A stretch of DNA of 64,000 bases from an uncultured Oscillospiraceae bacterium (GTDB taxonomy: Bacteria; Bacillota; Clostridia; Oscillospirales; Ruminococcaceae). Location: positions 62,001 to 126,000 of the forward strand of contig CAJUSD010000004.1 in assembly GCA_910589145.1 (NCBI GenBank), written 5' to 3'. Shown piece by piece: positions 42,834 to 51,064 of this stretch (the stretch's first letter is position 1; every line of letters starts with the position of its first letter). The position numbers and the translations under genes were made by a program. The notes below the pieces were generated by a model, which did no database searches, had not been told where the DNA came from, and was given only the letters and a program-made list of their open reading frames with translations.

Positions 42834-43820
42834 TTATACCTGGGGCTGCTTGGGGGAAGGATTTTTGGTAATTTTGGCTGTAGGGGAAAGCCTTGCATTT
42901 TCAGGCAGCAAGCGGCCCTGTACCACAAACCGGTAAGATTCTGCTGCATGAAGGTTCGTAGTAATAGAATAGGTACAGGTAGACAATGTAAGATATCTGT
43001 CTCCATCCTGAAGCTTAACATCGTCATAAATCCATTGAGACCGTTCCTGAGCGCTTTGGGCTACTTTCAGTGCATCACTCTGGCTGATCCCGCTGGACCA
43101 GTAGGGGGGATTGGAATATGCTTCCGTCCAATAAACGGCAAAAATTTGATAAATATAGTTTTCCTTTTCGGTAGAGAAGAACAAATAAGGATGGTTTGTG
43201 GCAAATTCTTCGTCTAAGAATTTATAAAGCTGTGCAAACATCGCCCCATCTGGAAGATCTTTCACGGGAATAGAAGCATTATAGGTTTGCCCATATGGCA
43301 TACCAGTATTATGCCCAAAAATAACCAGATTTGGGGAAAGTTCAGCGCGTGAATTAATATTGGCTCGATTATGCAGATACGCTACACCATACCCACCATA
43401 ACCTGTACTTTCTCTTCTCCAATTTAGACGGTTATACGTTTGGTCATAAATTGCCTGAAGCCCTTCCATCCCATTACTATACTGAGAAGAAGTCAGAATC
43501 GGCTCGTCAATCCGGGTATCCGGGATGAACAGATGCGCTCCAACGTCTGTATTAATGGTTCGGGATTCCGTCACTCTGCCAGTAAAATCGTAAGTCTCCA
43601 CCTGTTCCGGGCGGATTCCCGGCACAATGATCCCTGCCGGGTCAAGCGGGTTTACAAATAAATAAGGGGGGCGGGTATCTTCCGGCTCACTGCTGGAACT
43701 GGAAGAGGAAGGTTCGCTTGAGGAAGGCTCCGGGGACGAAGTTCGGCTTTGACATCCAGTTATTGCAATCATTACAGCCGCCAGGACAGCTATTACAGAA
43801 TATCGGCGTTTTTTTATCAT
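42834..43820 (-). CDS. Class B-type sortase, lipoprotein-anchored
   Basis: A 328-residue protein: lipobox ITGC near residue 23, a short Ser/Pro/Glu tether, then the sortase domain with DVGAHLFIPDTRIDEPIL, His in NLVIFGHNTGMPYG, Cys in LTLSTCTYSI and Arg in YRFVVQGRLLP, all intact. ATG 43820 follows AAGGAG; the open frame continues upstream to 44291 but that part overlaps a DUF975 gene and is not coding. It is the first and probably oldest or best-expressed member of the three-gene array. It would cleave a sorting signal and attach the protein to the wall bridge. Confidence 0.92.
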   Translation of the reverse strand: MIKKRRYSVIAVLAAVMIAITGCQSRTSSPEPSSSEPSSSSSSSEPEDTRPPYLFVNPLDPAGIIVPGIRPEQVETYDFTGRVTESRTINTDVGAHLFIPDTRIDEPILTSSQYSNGMEGLQAIYDQTYNRLNWRRESTGYGGYGVAYLHNRANINSRAELSPNLVIFGHNTGMPYGQTYNASIPVKDLPDGAMFAQLYKFLDEEFATNHPYLFFSTEKENYIYQIFAVYWTEAYSNPPYWSSGISQSDALKVAQSAQERSQWIYDDVKLQDGDRYLTLSTCTYSITTNLHAAESYRFVVQGRLLPENARLSPTAKITKNPSPKQPQV

Positions 43821-44053
43821 TTTGTATTGCTCCTTCTTGTCGGTATTGGCAAAAAGACTTCTTGTGTGAAAAAGCCCGTATTTATTAATATAGTTGAAGT
43901 TTTCCCTTTCGTCAATCCATATTTCAATTTTTCTGAAGAATTTGGCTTTATCATCCCCCTCTTTCACCGCTGAAACAGCTTTCCATTTCTTATAGTGGTG
44001 ATTTTGGGTAAAATTATTGCATAATTTAATAATTTTTATTTCAGGAATAAAAA

Positions 44054-44077
44054 GCCCTGGATTTGTGAAAATCCAGG
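44054..44077 (-). terminator. Terminator of the DUF975 gene
   Basis: Arms CCCTGGATT and AATCCAGGG form a short-loop hairpin; minus-strand transcripts continue into CTTTTTATT. Confidence 0.8.
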
Positions 44078-44088
44078 GTAGAGAAAAT

Positions 44089-44835
44089 TTAGCAGCTTTG
44101 GCCGTTTTCAGGATACCAGAAATTACAAAGTTCGTCCTCTCCAGTAACACCCATATCAAAAACCTTGGCACGCATAGCTTCATACAGTTCAGCAAAGGTA
44201 GAATCCATATAGGGCAATACAAAATAGGTTCCAATACAGCAGGCAAGCATACCCAAAATCTGCCAGCCCATAAAAGACAGTTCCAGGACAAAAATATTCC
44301 ATTTCTCGCCGTTGGTCATAATCCTGCTCAGTTCAAAAGCGCGGGCAGAGGAAATATTGGGATTTTCTGCTAAAATATAAGGAACCATATAATATTCATA
44401 GCTTTTCACAATTCCCGGAATGATAAAAAGCAAAGACCATAAGCCTGTATACAGCCTGCGTAGAAACTGTGTTTTAACAATATTGAGATAGTACCCTTTT
44501 CCGCTTTTAAAGGCACAGAATAGTTCTCCGAAGGCAGCCTGCTGCAATCTGGAACACATATAAAAGCGATCTTTTCCGACTTCAAGGGGATTGACAACAA
44601 AAATATTGAAAATAATTCCCACGACTGAAACAGCCAATACAATAAACGCAAGTATAATGATAACTTCCGCCGGCATACTGTCTGAACTATTTTCCAGGTA
44701 GGAAGAGAAGCCGGAGGAAGATGAGCTGAACATGCCAGCCAGTACAGAATAAAGGGCGCTGACCCCCATCATCATCCAATAATATTTTGCCATTACAGCT
44801 TTTGCGTTGGTTTTAACTTGTTCACGGGTCCACAT
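44089..44835 (-). CDS. DUF975-family membrane protein
   Basis: A 248-residue protein with about five membrane helices. The pattern LFIIPGIVKSYEYYMVPYILAENP followed by a charged helix and LGMLACCIGTYFVLPYMDSTFAELYEAM is that of DUF975 proteins of Firmicutes. The N-terminus WTREQVKTNAKAVMAKYYW is also typical. Function is unknown; members are integral membrane proteins. It is monocistronic, between the sortase array and the cupin operon. Confidence 0.85.
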   Translation of the reverse strand: MWTREQVKTNAKAVMAKYYWMMMGVSALYSVLAGMFSSSSSGFSSYLENSSDSMPAEVIIILAFIVLAVSVVGIIFNIFVVNPLEVGKDRFYMCSRLQQAAFGELFCAFKSGKGYYLNIVKTQFLRRLYTGLWSLLFIIPGIVKSYEYYMVPYILAENPNISSARAFELSRIMTNGEKWNIFVLELSFMGWQILGMLACCIGTYFVLPYMDSTFAELYEAMRAKVFDMGVTGEDELCNFWYPENGQSC

Positions 44836-44877
44836 ATAGGGAACCCCTCCTTTCCAGACAAAGGACTTATAACTGGT

Positions 44878-45546
44878 TTACAGTGCGCTGTGAAACCAGA
44901 ATACTGCCACATGAGGACAGTTTCCATCCCGACGGATGGTATGAAGCGTGTGGGCTGGGGCAATGAAAGCCGTTCCGGGCGTTACGGGAAATTCTTCATC
45001 TCCAATTTTGGCAAAACCGGAACCCTCCAGGACAAAGAACCCCTCTTGATCTTCATGGCTTCCGCCACCACGGTATTCTGTGTCCTCATACCAGCTAATC
45101 CCGGCGCGGCAGCCGTCTACACAGCCGTTTTCATCGGACAATAAAATTCCTTTCTCCCAAAGGGATGCAAGCTCTGTATAACATTTTGCAGTTATGTTTG
45201 GAGATGTACCAGAAGGAACCGCACTATGGAACCAGATGGTTTCCATATAATCGCTGTCCTGCCCGCAGCACATTGAATGGCCTACCCCTGCGGGGACAAT
45301 GATCGCCACACCCGGTTTTAAGGCAATGGTTTCCTCTCCAATCCGGGCTGTTCCGGTTCCATGCCAAACCAAAAACCCTTCCTGGTCATCGTGAACATCC
45401 ATCCTGCCCAATTCCCGGCGTTCCGAGTGGGTAACGCCAATGCAGCAGCCTGCAACAGCTCCATTTTTTTCATCAATCAGCCGAACGCCTCCCTGGTATT
45501 TTCCGGTTCTTTTGCGTTCTTCTTCCAATGTATTAAAGAATCCCAT
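44878..45546 (-). CDS. Bicupin protein
   Basis: A 222-residue protein of two cupin barrels. The first has DVHDDQEGFLVWHGTGTARIG and PAGVGHSMCCG, the second GGSHEDQEGFFVLEGSGFAKIG and PAHTLHTIRRDG. Each keeps metal-binding His and Glu in HxDQEGF-type motifs, so both may bind metal. No enzyme activity can be assigned; sugar-related isomerases and binding proteins use this layout. It follows the all-alpha protein gene by 3 bases and should be expressed with it. Confidence 0.85.
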   Translation of the reverse strand: MGFFNTLEEERKRTGKYQGGVRLIDEKNGAVAGCCIGVTHSERRELGRMDVHDDQEGFLVWHGTGTARIGEETIALKPGVAIIVPAGVGHSMCCGQDSDYMETIWFHSAVPSGTSPNITAKCYTELASLWEKGILLSDENGCVDGCRAGISWYEDTEYRGGGSHEDQEGFFVLEGSGFAKIGDEEFPVTPGTAFIAPAHTLHTIRRDGNCPHVAVFWFHSAL

Positions 45547-45549
45547 AAA

Positions 45550-47202
45550 TCATACCTCCCCATAAACAGTTTTGCATCCTTCGGGGAGGGTAATCTGGAA
45601 TTGCGCCGTCTCCCCTGGCATCAGTATAAAACTTTCTATTTTTTTGCCATCCCGGACAGCAGAAAATTCAGAACCATAAGCCATTTTCCCCCGCCATTCT
45701 GCGGATTGGTTCCCAAGGTTGACTGCTTCCATTTGGTATACCCCAGGCTGTTTCCTCCAGATACGAACAGAAACTTCTTTGGGAAGCCCCATGCGGCCCT
45801 GTGTTTCCCATGCAAACAACCGGACCGGAAGATTTCCTCTGGTTCCAAATTCTACGTCTCCCGTCATAGGGGTATACAACAATTCCATCAGGAATTTTGT
45901 ACCTTGGCGGGAGCTGGTCCAGTTGCACTGGTGGAATTCATCCAAATCCTCACTGACCGCAGCCACACGCAAAGCCATCATATAAGCACGTTCCAACCAC
46001 TTGGGGTCTCCGTCGTAGTAATGGGCGGCTACCAGAACAGTAGGCATCATCTGGTCAAAGTCATTATTTTTTTCATCAATCGAATTTGCCCAGTCCATAA
46101 TGACAGGTTTATATTTATCCGAATGGGCAATTTGATTATGGCGGAGCGCAAGCCGTGCGATGAAATTACAGTCTGTTACAAAATGAGATTTGGACGATTG
46201 GTTTCCGCCGGGCTTGGGCATACCAATCCATTGGCCGTCTTTCAAACCGCGTCCGGGGCGGCCTCCATCGCTGTGTGCAACAAATTGGTCAATCATGGCT
46301 TCTGCACATTTCAGATACCGTTCTTTTCCGGTAACAGCATAAGTATCCAGCAAGCACCCGGCAATATCGTACATAGTATTATCTGCAACCAGATGGTAAA
46401 ATATCTGATACTGGCTTCCGGTTCCGACATTTTCCCCTGCCTTTGCCGCCTCAATTATGCTGGCTGACTGGGGCAGGATAGAACAGGGAATAGGCTCCCC
46501 TTTTGCGGCGTGGTTTTCAATGTGATCGCACCAGTGGCAGCAATAATCTTCCACCAGTTCCAGATAACGCGGGTTTTTTGTGGCAAGGTAAGCCAGCTGC
46601 GCCACATCCACAAAGCGGAAATGGTTCCCTTCCTGGTAATCAAAGGGGGGATAATCCCTTACCCCTTTTGTACCGAGCCAGTTGCTGACAAATTCGTGTT
46701 TATCCCAGTTATACCATTCCGGGACATTTGGTTCCCAATTCCCAATATGGTGCGCCAAGTCCAATATAGATGCAAGCGCAACGTCCATACCGGGAAATTT
46801 ATGGTACCAGAGGGGATTTTGGAAATAAATATAGTTTTCAATTTCATGATGGACTTCGTGACAGTCCACATATCCATGATATAGATGATCGTCGGCGTAG
46901 CATTTACGGGATAACATGGTTTCTTTCATATAGGAAAAAACCTTTTCATCCCCGCGGACAAACTGATGCGCAAAGGCAACACGGAACTGTCCTCCTGCTT
47001 CATGAGCGCTGATATTGGCGTCCACCGGTTTGGCAAGTTCAACGGAAAGATATTCGTCAATCATGGTGAGAAACGCCTGCTGCGTTTTTGCCCAGCCTGG
47101 ATTTGCACCAAGGCTTTCTATTACCTCACGATAATGTTTTAAAGGTTCCTCAGCCGCTAAAGAAAGATATGTTTCCCATGCGGGGCTTTTTGTTTGTTCC
47201 AT
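45550..47202 (-). CDS. Uncharacterised all-alpha toroid-like protein, possible glycan-active enzyme
   Basis: A 550-residue protein without signal peptide. Regular helix pairs with aromatic and acidic residues (FVDVAQLAYLATKNPRYLELVEDYC, NTMYDIAGCLLDTYAVTGKERYL, NFIARLALRHNQIAHSDKYK) suggest an (alpha/alpha)6 toroid as in several glycoside hydrolase and polysaccharide lyase families. The last 120 residues read as a beta-sandwich (PVRLFAWETQG, PGVYQMEAVNLGNQSAEW, GETAQFQITLPEG). I do not recognise the exact family. The adjacent bicupin and the divergent two-component system suggest an inducible catabolic locus. Confidence 0.6.
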   Translation of the reverse strand: MEQTKSPAWETYLSLAAEEPLKHYREVIESLGANPGWAKTQQAFLTMIDEYLSVELAKPVDANISAHEAGGQFRVAFAHQFVRGDEKVFSYMKETMLSRKCYADDHLYHGYVDCHEVHHEIENYIYFQNPLWYHKFPGMDVALASILDLAHHIGNWEPNVPEWYNWDKHEFVSNWLGTKGVRDYPPFDYQEGNHFRFVDVAQLAYLATKNPRYLELVEDYCCHWCDHIENHAAKGEPIPCSILPQSASIIEAAKAGENVGTGSQYQIFYHLVADNTMYDIAGCLLDTYAVTGKERYLKCAEAMIDQFVAHSDGGRPGRGLKDGQWIGMPKPGGNQSSKSHFVTDCNFIARLALRHNQIAHSDKYKPVIMDWANSIDEKNNDFDQMMPTVLVAAHYYDGDPKWLERAYMMALRVAAVSEDLDEFHQCNWTSSRQGTKFLMELLYTPMTGDVEFGTRGNLPVRLFAWETQGRMGLPKEVSVRIWRKQPGVYQMEAVNLGNQSAEWRGKMAYGSEFSAVRDGKKIESFILMPGETAQFQITLPEGCKTVYGEV

Positions 47203-47314
47203 GCTGCTTGTACCTCATTTCCCTGTTGTTTTTCTAGCCTTAGTTTAACTGCTGATTATGGTTGTGATGGCTTGATTATAAGCCTTATATGATTTTTTGT
47301 CAATCCAAGCTGTA

Positions 47315-47343
47315 TTGATTTTATACAAGAATTATGCTATGCT
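47315..47343 (+). promoter_or_regulatory. Promoter of the LytTR two-component operon
   Basis: TTGATT (47315-47320), 17 bp, TATGCT (47338-47343), then AAGGAG before ATG 47405. Confidence 0.55.
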
Positions 47344-47404
47344 TGTTCCCGTGCAAGTACAATTTTACCCGTTTCACTTCTCTGCTATAAGGAGAAAAAC
47401 ATAT

Positions 47405-48151
47405 ATGCTCAAAATATTCCTGTGCGATGACGATCCCTTTTTTCTATCATTAGAGAGGGATTTAATTACCCGTTTCATAAGGGAAGATAAGCTTTCCGTG
47501 GAAATAGCCGGCATGGCGGGCAGCCTTTCCGAAGCACTGAACTTTTTTGAAAACAATTCGGGAAGCTACCTTATATTTTTAGATTTAGACTTTGGCACTG
47601 GACAGCCGAATGGTATGGACATCTCTGCTGCTTTAAAACGCTGCAAAGCTGAAACACACGTTGTTTTTACTACAAACCATTATGATCTTGCCATGGATGT
47701 ATTAAAAAGCGGAACGGAACCCTTTGGATTTTTGGAAAAAGGCTCTGATATAAAACGTCTTGCCGAGGATTTGAGAAGGTATATCCAAATGGCTTTGCGT
47801 ATTGAAAAGAGCAGTTTGGAAACGCAGGACTATATATGTTTCAATCTTGGCTGCAATGAAACGGCGAAGATCTGTGTTTCGGATATTTTATATTTAGAAG
47901 CGGAGAAAAACCTATCTCATGGAATTACCTATCATACGATAAATGGTTCTAAAATTACAATCATCAGTACACTGGATACGGAATCTACCCGCCTGGGCAG
48001 CGGATTTCTCCGGGTGCATCGCTCCTACCTGGCTGCAAAAAGCCAAATTCTCGCCCTGCGCGACGGTTATCTTGTTTTGTCCAACCGTACTGAAATTCCC
48101 TGTTCGCTCAGGATGCGCAGCGAGGTTAAAAAATGGCTCAACAAAAATTAA
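47405..48151 (+). CDS. LytTR-family response regulator (AgrA-like)
   Basis: A 248-residue two-domain regulator. The receiver has the acidic FLCDDDPFF, phospho-acceptor Asp in YLIFLDLDFGTGQPNGMD and Thr switch VVFTTNHYD. The LytTR DNA-binding domain begins near residue 145 with DILYLEAEKNLSHGITYHT and has FLRVHRSYLAAKSQI. ATG 47405 is chosen for AAGGAG; earlier codons are not family-like. It overlaps the kinase gene by 19 bases. AgrBD peptide-signal genes are not adjacent. Confidence 0.92.
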   Translation: MLKIFLCDDDPFFLSLERDLITRFIREDKLSVEIAGMAGSLSEALNFFENNSGSYLIFLDLDFGTGQPNGMDISAALKRCKAETHVVFTTNHYDLAMDVLKSGTEPFGFLEKGSDIKRLAEDLRRYIQMALRIEKSSLETQDYICFNLGCNETAKICVSDILYLEAEKNLSHGITYHTINGSKITIISTLDTESTRLGSGFLRVHRSYLAAKSQILALRDGYLVLSNRTEIPCSLRMRSEVKKWLNKN

Positions 48152-49533
48152 ACTGGAAATCTTTGCTCCTTTATCTTCTGGCCGTTATTTTATGGTGGAA
48201 AGCAGGTTCCGCTTTTTTAAATTTGAGAAGTTACAATACGCCGGTTGCGTTAGATATCACCTTTGCTATCCTTTTAATGCTTCTGGTCAAACTGTTAGGG
48301 CAGTTCCCTTTAAAATCTTTGTCTTATTTTGTTCTTTTTCCCGCCCTTTTTATAATCCAGGTTTGTTATACATGGCTTTCCAATTTCCTGACCCCTTTTT
48401 TCCTGGCTTTTTGTGTGCTTGTCCTCCTCTTCCTGCAAAACCAGCCTGTGCGCGAGCACTTTATCCCTTTAACTTTTCTGGAAATCCTGACCGCGGTTTT
48501 TGGGATTGGCTATACTTTCCTTTTCCGTCTTCTAAGGGATGCTTATTACAGCCTTTACAAACTGAACCCTCTTTTAAAAGCGCTGCTAATCCTTTCTGCT
48601 GGCATAGCACTCCTTTTTGTTTTCATATTTCTTGTACATTTTTTTGGTAAATTATTGAGCAAAAACCAGGTTTTGTTTCAATTTGCTTCCTGTAAAATAT
48701 CCGGTTTGGAACTTTATATTTTCCTCTTTGTCAGTTTGACGACCGTATCCATAGGGTTTGTCCAGCAGTTTCATCTTTTTCCCGATTATATTCTCAAATA
48801 TGTAAGCTTTTTTGTACTGCTTTCAAATATAGCTTATATCTTTCTTATTTTTCACGGAATTTCTATGAAGGATAAGATGGGCGCTATTGAAAATGAAAAG
48901 AATGCAGTTGCTGCTTATAATGCCGATTTGGAAACCTCTTTAGTTCACATGCGTGAAATCCGGCATGATGTGAAAAACCTGTTCCTGACTATGGGAGGAT
49001 TTGTAGAGGCAAGCGGCAGCGATGATATGAAACAATTCTACCATGAAAACATCGTTCCCTTTATTCAGGATACGATCATAAAAAATGACCTTCATGATAA
49101 ATTAAAGAATTTGCCTGATGAACCGTTAAAATCCTTTTTTTACTATAAGCTCACTGAAAAAATCTCTTTTGGAATCCATGTCAAATTAGAGATTCTTGCC
49201 TCTGTTTCTATTGAAATTGGCAGCGGTGATTTTATCCGTTTAATGGGAATCCTCATAGACAATGCTGCTGAAGAAGCCGCCCTTACTCCTGAAAGGAATA
49301 TCAGCGTCTGTATTTCAGATGACCTTTCAAGGAGCAGCTTCCGTATTTCCAACAGTTTCCGCCCTGAAGTCAAAAAACGCGGTGTCATTCAGGGGACTAC
49401 TGATAAGGGCCTTGGACGCGGAAACGGCCTTGTCATTGCTGGGAAAATCATTGCAAAATATGAAAATGTTATCCTTAATTCCTACTTTAATGAAACAGAA
49501 TTTGTACAAAACCTATCTATCCTGAAAAAATAG
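48133..49533 (+). CDS. GHKL sensor histidine kinase (AgrC-like)
   Basis: A 466-residue kinase with about seven N-terminal membrane helices (residues about 10-240) and no large external domain. A dimerisation helix follows, with the phospho-accepting His in MREIRHDVKNLFLTMGGF near residue 277, then a GHKL ATPase domain with LMGILIDNAAEEA and KGLGRGNGLVIAGKI. This architecture is shared by quorum-sensing kinases such as AgrC. The ligand is unknown. It forms an operon with the LytTR regulator and ends at a strong terminator. Confidence 0.9.
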   Translation: MAQQKLNWKSLLLYLLAVILWWKAGSAFLNLRSYNTPVALDITFAILLMLLVKLLGQFPLKSLSYFVLFPALFIIQVCYTWLSNFLTPFFLAFCVLVLLFLQNQPVREHFIPLTFLEILTAVFGIGYTFLFRLLRDAYYSLYKLNPLLKALLILSAGIALLFVFIFLVHFFGKLLSKNQVLFQFASCKISGLELYIFLFVSLTTVSIGFVQQFHLFPDYILKYVSFFVLLSNIAYIFLIFHGISMKDKMGAIENEKNAVAAYNADLETSLVHMREIRHDVKNLFLTMGGFVEASGSDDMKQFYHENIVPFIQDTIIKNDLHDKLKNLPDEPLKSFFYYKLTEKISFGIHVKLEILASVSIEIGSGDFIRLMGILIDNAAEEAALTPERNISVCISDDLSRSSFRISNSFRPEVKKRGVIQGTTDKGLGRGNGLVIAGKIIAKYENVILNSYFNETEFVQNLSILKK

Positions 49534-49566
49534 CATAAAGGCTGAGTCTTTGCCTGAATGAGTTAA

Positions 49567-49609
49567 AAACTGCCTGAATGAAAGAGAATTTCTTTCGTTC
49601 AGGCAGTTT
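49567..49609 (+). terminator. Terminator of the LytTR/GHKL operon
   Basis: 19-bp arms with one mismatch (49567-49585, 49591-49609), outermost AAACTGCCTGAA, followed by a T-rich stretch. Confidence 0.8.
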
Positions 49610-49699
49610 GTTGTATATTAAGGCAATTTTGTTGAAATATCATTTATCATTCGCTATTCTGGATTTATAAAGTTTTTGAACCAGAAAGGAATTATCCCT

Positions 49700-50419
49700 A
49701 TGAAAAGTAATTTTATTGTAAATCCAGGCAAAAAAGAGATCGTTGAAGGTTTAGGGAAAAAATTTATTTGCAGGGCGGTTCAAACTTCTGTTGTCATGCC
49801 CTGTGACAAGTTGGAGGATATTGTTAAAAAATTTGCTGTCCCAGAGATACAGCCAGGAGATGTTGTTTTTCTCAGTGAAAAGATGGTGGCTTGTACCGAA
49901 GGGAGGGCATACCCTGTTGAAAAAATAAAAACGGGCTTTGCTGCAAGATTTTTAAGCCGGTTTGTTACCCGGACTTCCTACGGAATAGGGCTTGCTATGC
50001 CGCAAACAATGCAATGTGCGATCAATGAGGCTGGTTTACCCAAAATTTTATTGGCGGCTGCTGTGGGGGCTGTTGGGAAGGTCTTTCGTCGGAAAGGATG
50101 GTTTTACAGGATTGCAGGGGAGCATGTTGCGGCAATTGACGGGCCCTGCTCCTATACATTGCCGCCATATAATAAATATGTTGTCCTTGCGCCGTTGGAT
50201 TCGGAAGCTGTGGCTGTACGGATTTCCAAGCTGCTTGGAGGGAACAGCGTTTTGGTGGTGGATGCAAATGATATTGGGTGTAAAATATTGGGGAAGTCGG
50301 ATAAAAATATTGATTCGGAACTATTTTTAAACCTGCTGCGGCAAAATCCCCTTGGACAAAGTGCCCAGTGCACGCCTATCGGGATTTTCAGACCGATTTG
50401 CGGGTACAGCCTTGGATGA
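49700..50419 (+). CDS. CofE/F420:L-glutamate ligase-like protein
   Basis: A 239-residue protein with the F420-ligase fold. It has VVMPCDKLEDIVKKF, PGDVVFLSEKMVACTEGR with the metal and nucleotide segment, GYG-like FVTRTSYGIGLAMP, GPCSYTLPPYNKYVVLAPLDS and LVVDANDIGCKILG. F420 synthesis is not expected in this organism, so a different gamma-glutamyl or amide ligation is likely; homologues are widespread in Firmicutes with unknown role. ATG 49700 follows AAAGGAAT. The last residues (after about IGIFRPI) and the stop codon are provided by the head of repeat element I, which suggests the natural C-terminus has been replaced. Confidence 0.78.
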   Translation: MKSNFIVNPGKKEIVEGLGKKFICRAVQTSVVMPCDKLEDIVKKFAVPEIQPGDVVFLSEKMVACTEGRAYPVEKIKTGFAARFLSRFVTRTSYGIGLAMPQTMQCAINEAGLPKILLAAAVGAVGKVFRRKGWFYRIAGEHVAAIDGPCSYTLPPYNKYVVLAPLDSEAVAVRISKLLGGNSVLVVDANDIGCKILGKSDKNIDSELFLNLLRQNPLGQSAQCTPIGIFRPICGYSLG

Positions 50420-50803
50420 GTACAAGTTAGAGCGGAATAAAAAGGTTTGAAGAGTCCAGAGGAACTTTCTTAAAAAGTTCCTCTGGTCGCCCTCCGCAGA
50501 GGGCGAAATACCCCAGCTTGCTGAAAGCAAATATAAACCTCGCCTTAGAGGCAGTTCCCTAACCGCTTCGTCAGTATTAAAAATAAAAGTCCGCTGGAAT
50601 TGCTCAGGGGACGGGATAAGATTGGGATTGGAAGCAGCTTCGGTCGGGCAACCCCATTTGGCGGGCTTCTTCCTCTGTGTCAAACTCCGCAGAGTTTGAC
50701 GAAGCTGAAAACTTCCTCTTGCAGCTATCCAGCAAACCGAAGGTTTGCCATGATGGCGTACCTAAAACCCAAAGCCTTACAATTAAAGAAAGTTTTCCAT
50801 TGC
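50396..50803 (+). repeat. Interspersed intergenic element, copy I (full length)
   Basis: About 408 bp. The head is TTTGCGGGTACAGCC...GCGGAATAAAAAGG, then a perfect hairpin 50456-50486 (CCAGAGGAACTTT arm), the GCCCTC-CGCA-GAGGGC hairpin 50489-50504, ATACCCCAGCTTGCT, GGGATAAGATTGGGATTGG, CTTCCTCTTGCAGC, CATGATGGCGTACC and a tail near GAAAGTTTTCCATTG. It is colinear with the reverse complement of copy K over its whole length but has two extra palindromes, at 50679-50700 and 50732-50748. It begins inside the end of the CofE-like gene. Confidence 0.85.
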
Positions 50804-50854
50804 TATAATTTAAGCCCCCTGCCTTTTTGACAGAGGGCTAAACTTTTTTACAAC

Positions 50855-51020
50855 TTAGAGCCTGTTTAATATCTCCCCGCGCCCGTCTTGGCGGCGTATT
50901 TTCCGCCTTGACCGCGTTAAAAATCCTTGCCATCCGTCAGGATGCCTGCGGATTTTTGCCTTGCAAGGCAAAAAATCCGCTCGTCAATCCGCACACGTCG
51001 AGATATTAAACAGGCTCTTA
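50855..51020. mobile_element. MITE of 160 bp with perfect terminal inverted repeats and TTA duplication
   Basis: The 19-bp ends at 50857-50875 and 51000-51018 are exact inverses, starting AGAGCCTGTTTAATATCTC. If the repeat starts at GAGCC, it is bracketed by TTA at 50855-50857 and 51018-51020, a 3-bp target duplication. An inner near-perfect hairpin (GCGGATTTTTGCCTT and its inverse) lies at about 50948-50980. No transposase is encoded. The GAGCCTG ends and TNA target resemble IS5-family relatives, as far as I recall. Confidence 0.85.
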
Positions 51021-51064
51021 TTTATTTTCTGTATGGCTGGAAGCAGACCGCTTTTCCATCGAAT

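Noticed and set aside
43821-44291. N-terminal extension of the first sortase gene
   Set aside because: The frame stays open but overlaps the DUF975 gene on the same strand, has no signal or family similarity, and the AAGGAG plus ATG 43820 with signal peptide is clearly the true start.
45361-46467. Plus-strand open frame of 368 codons opposite the cupin and toroid genes
   Set aside because: It spans two genes and their junction on the other strand; sequence has no domain pattern and no start signal.
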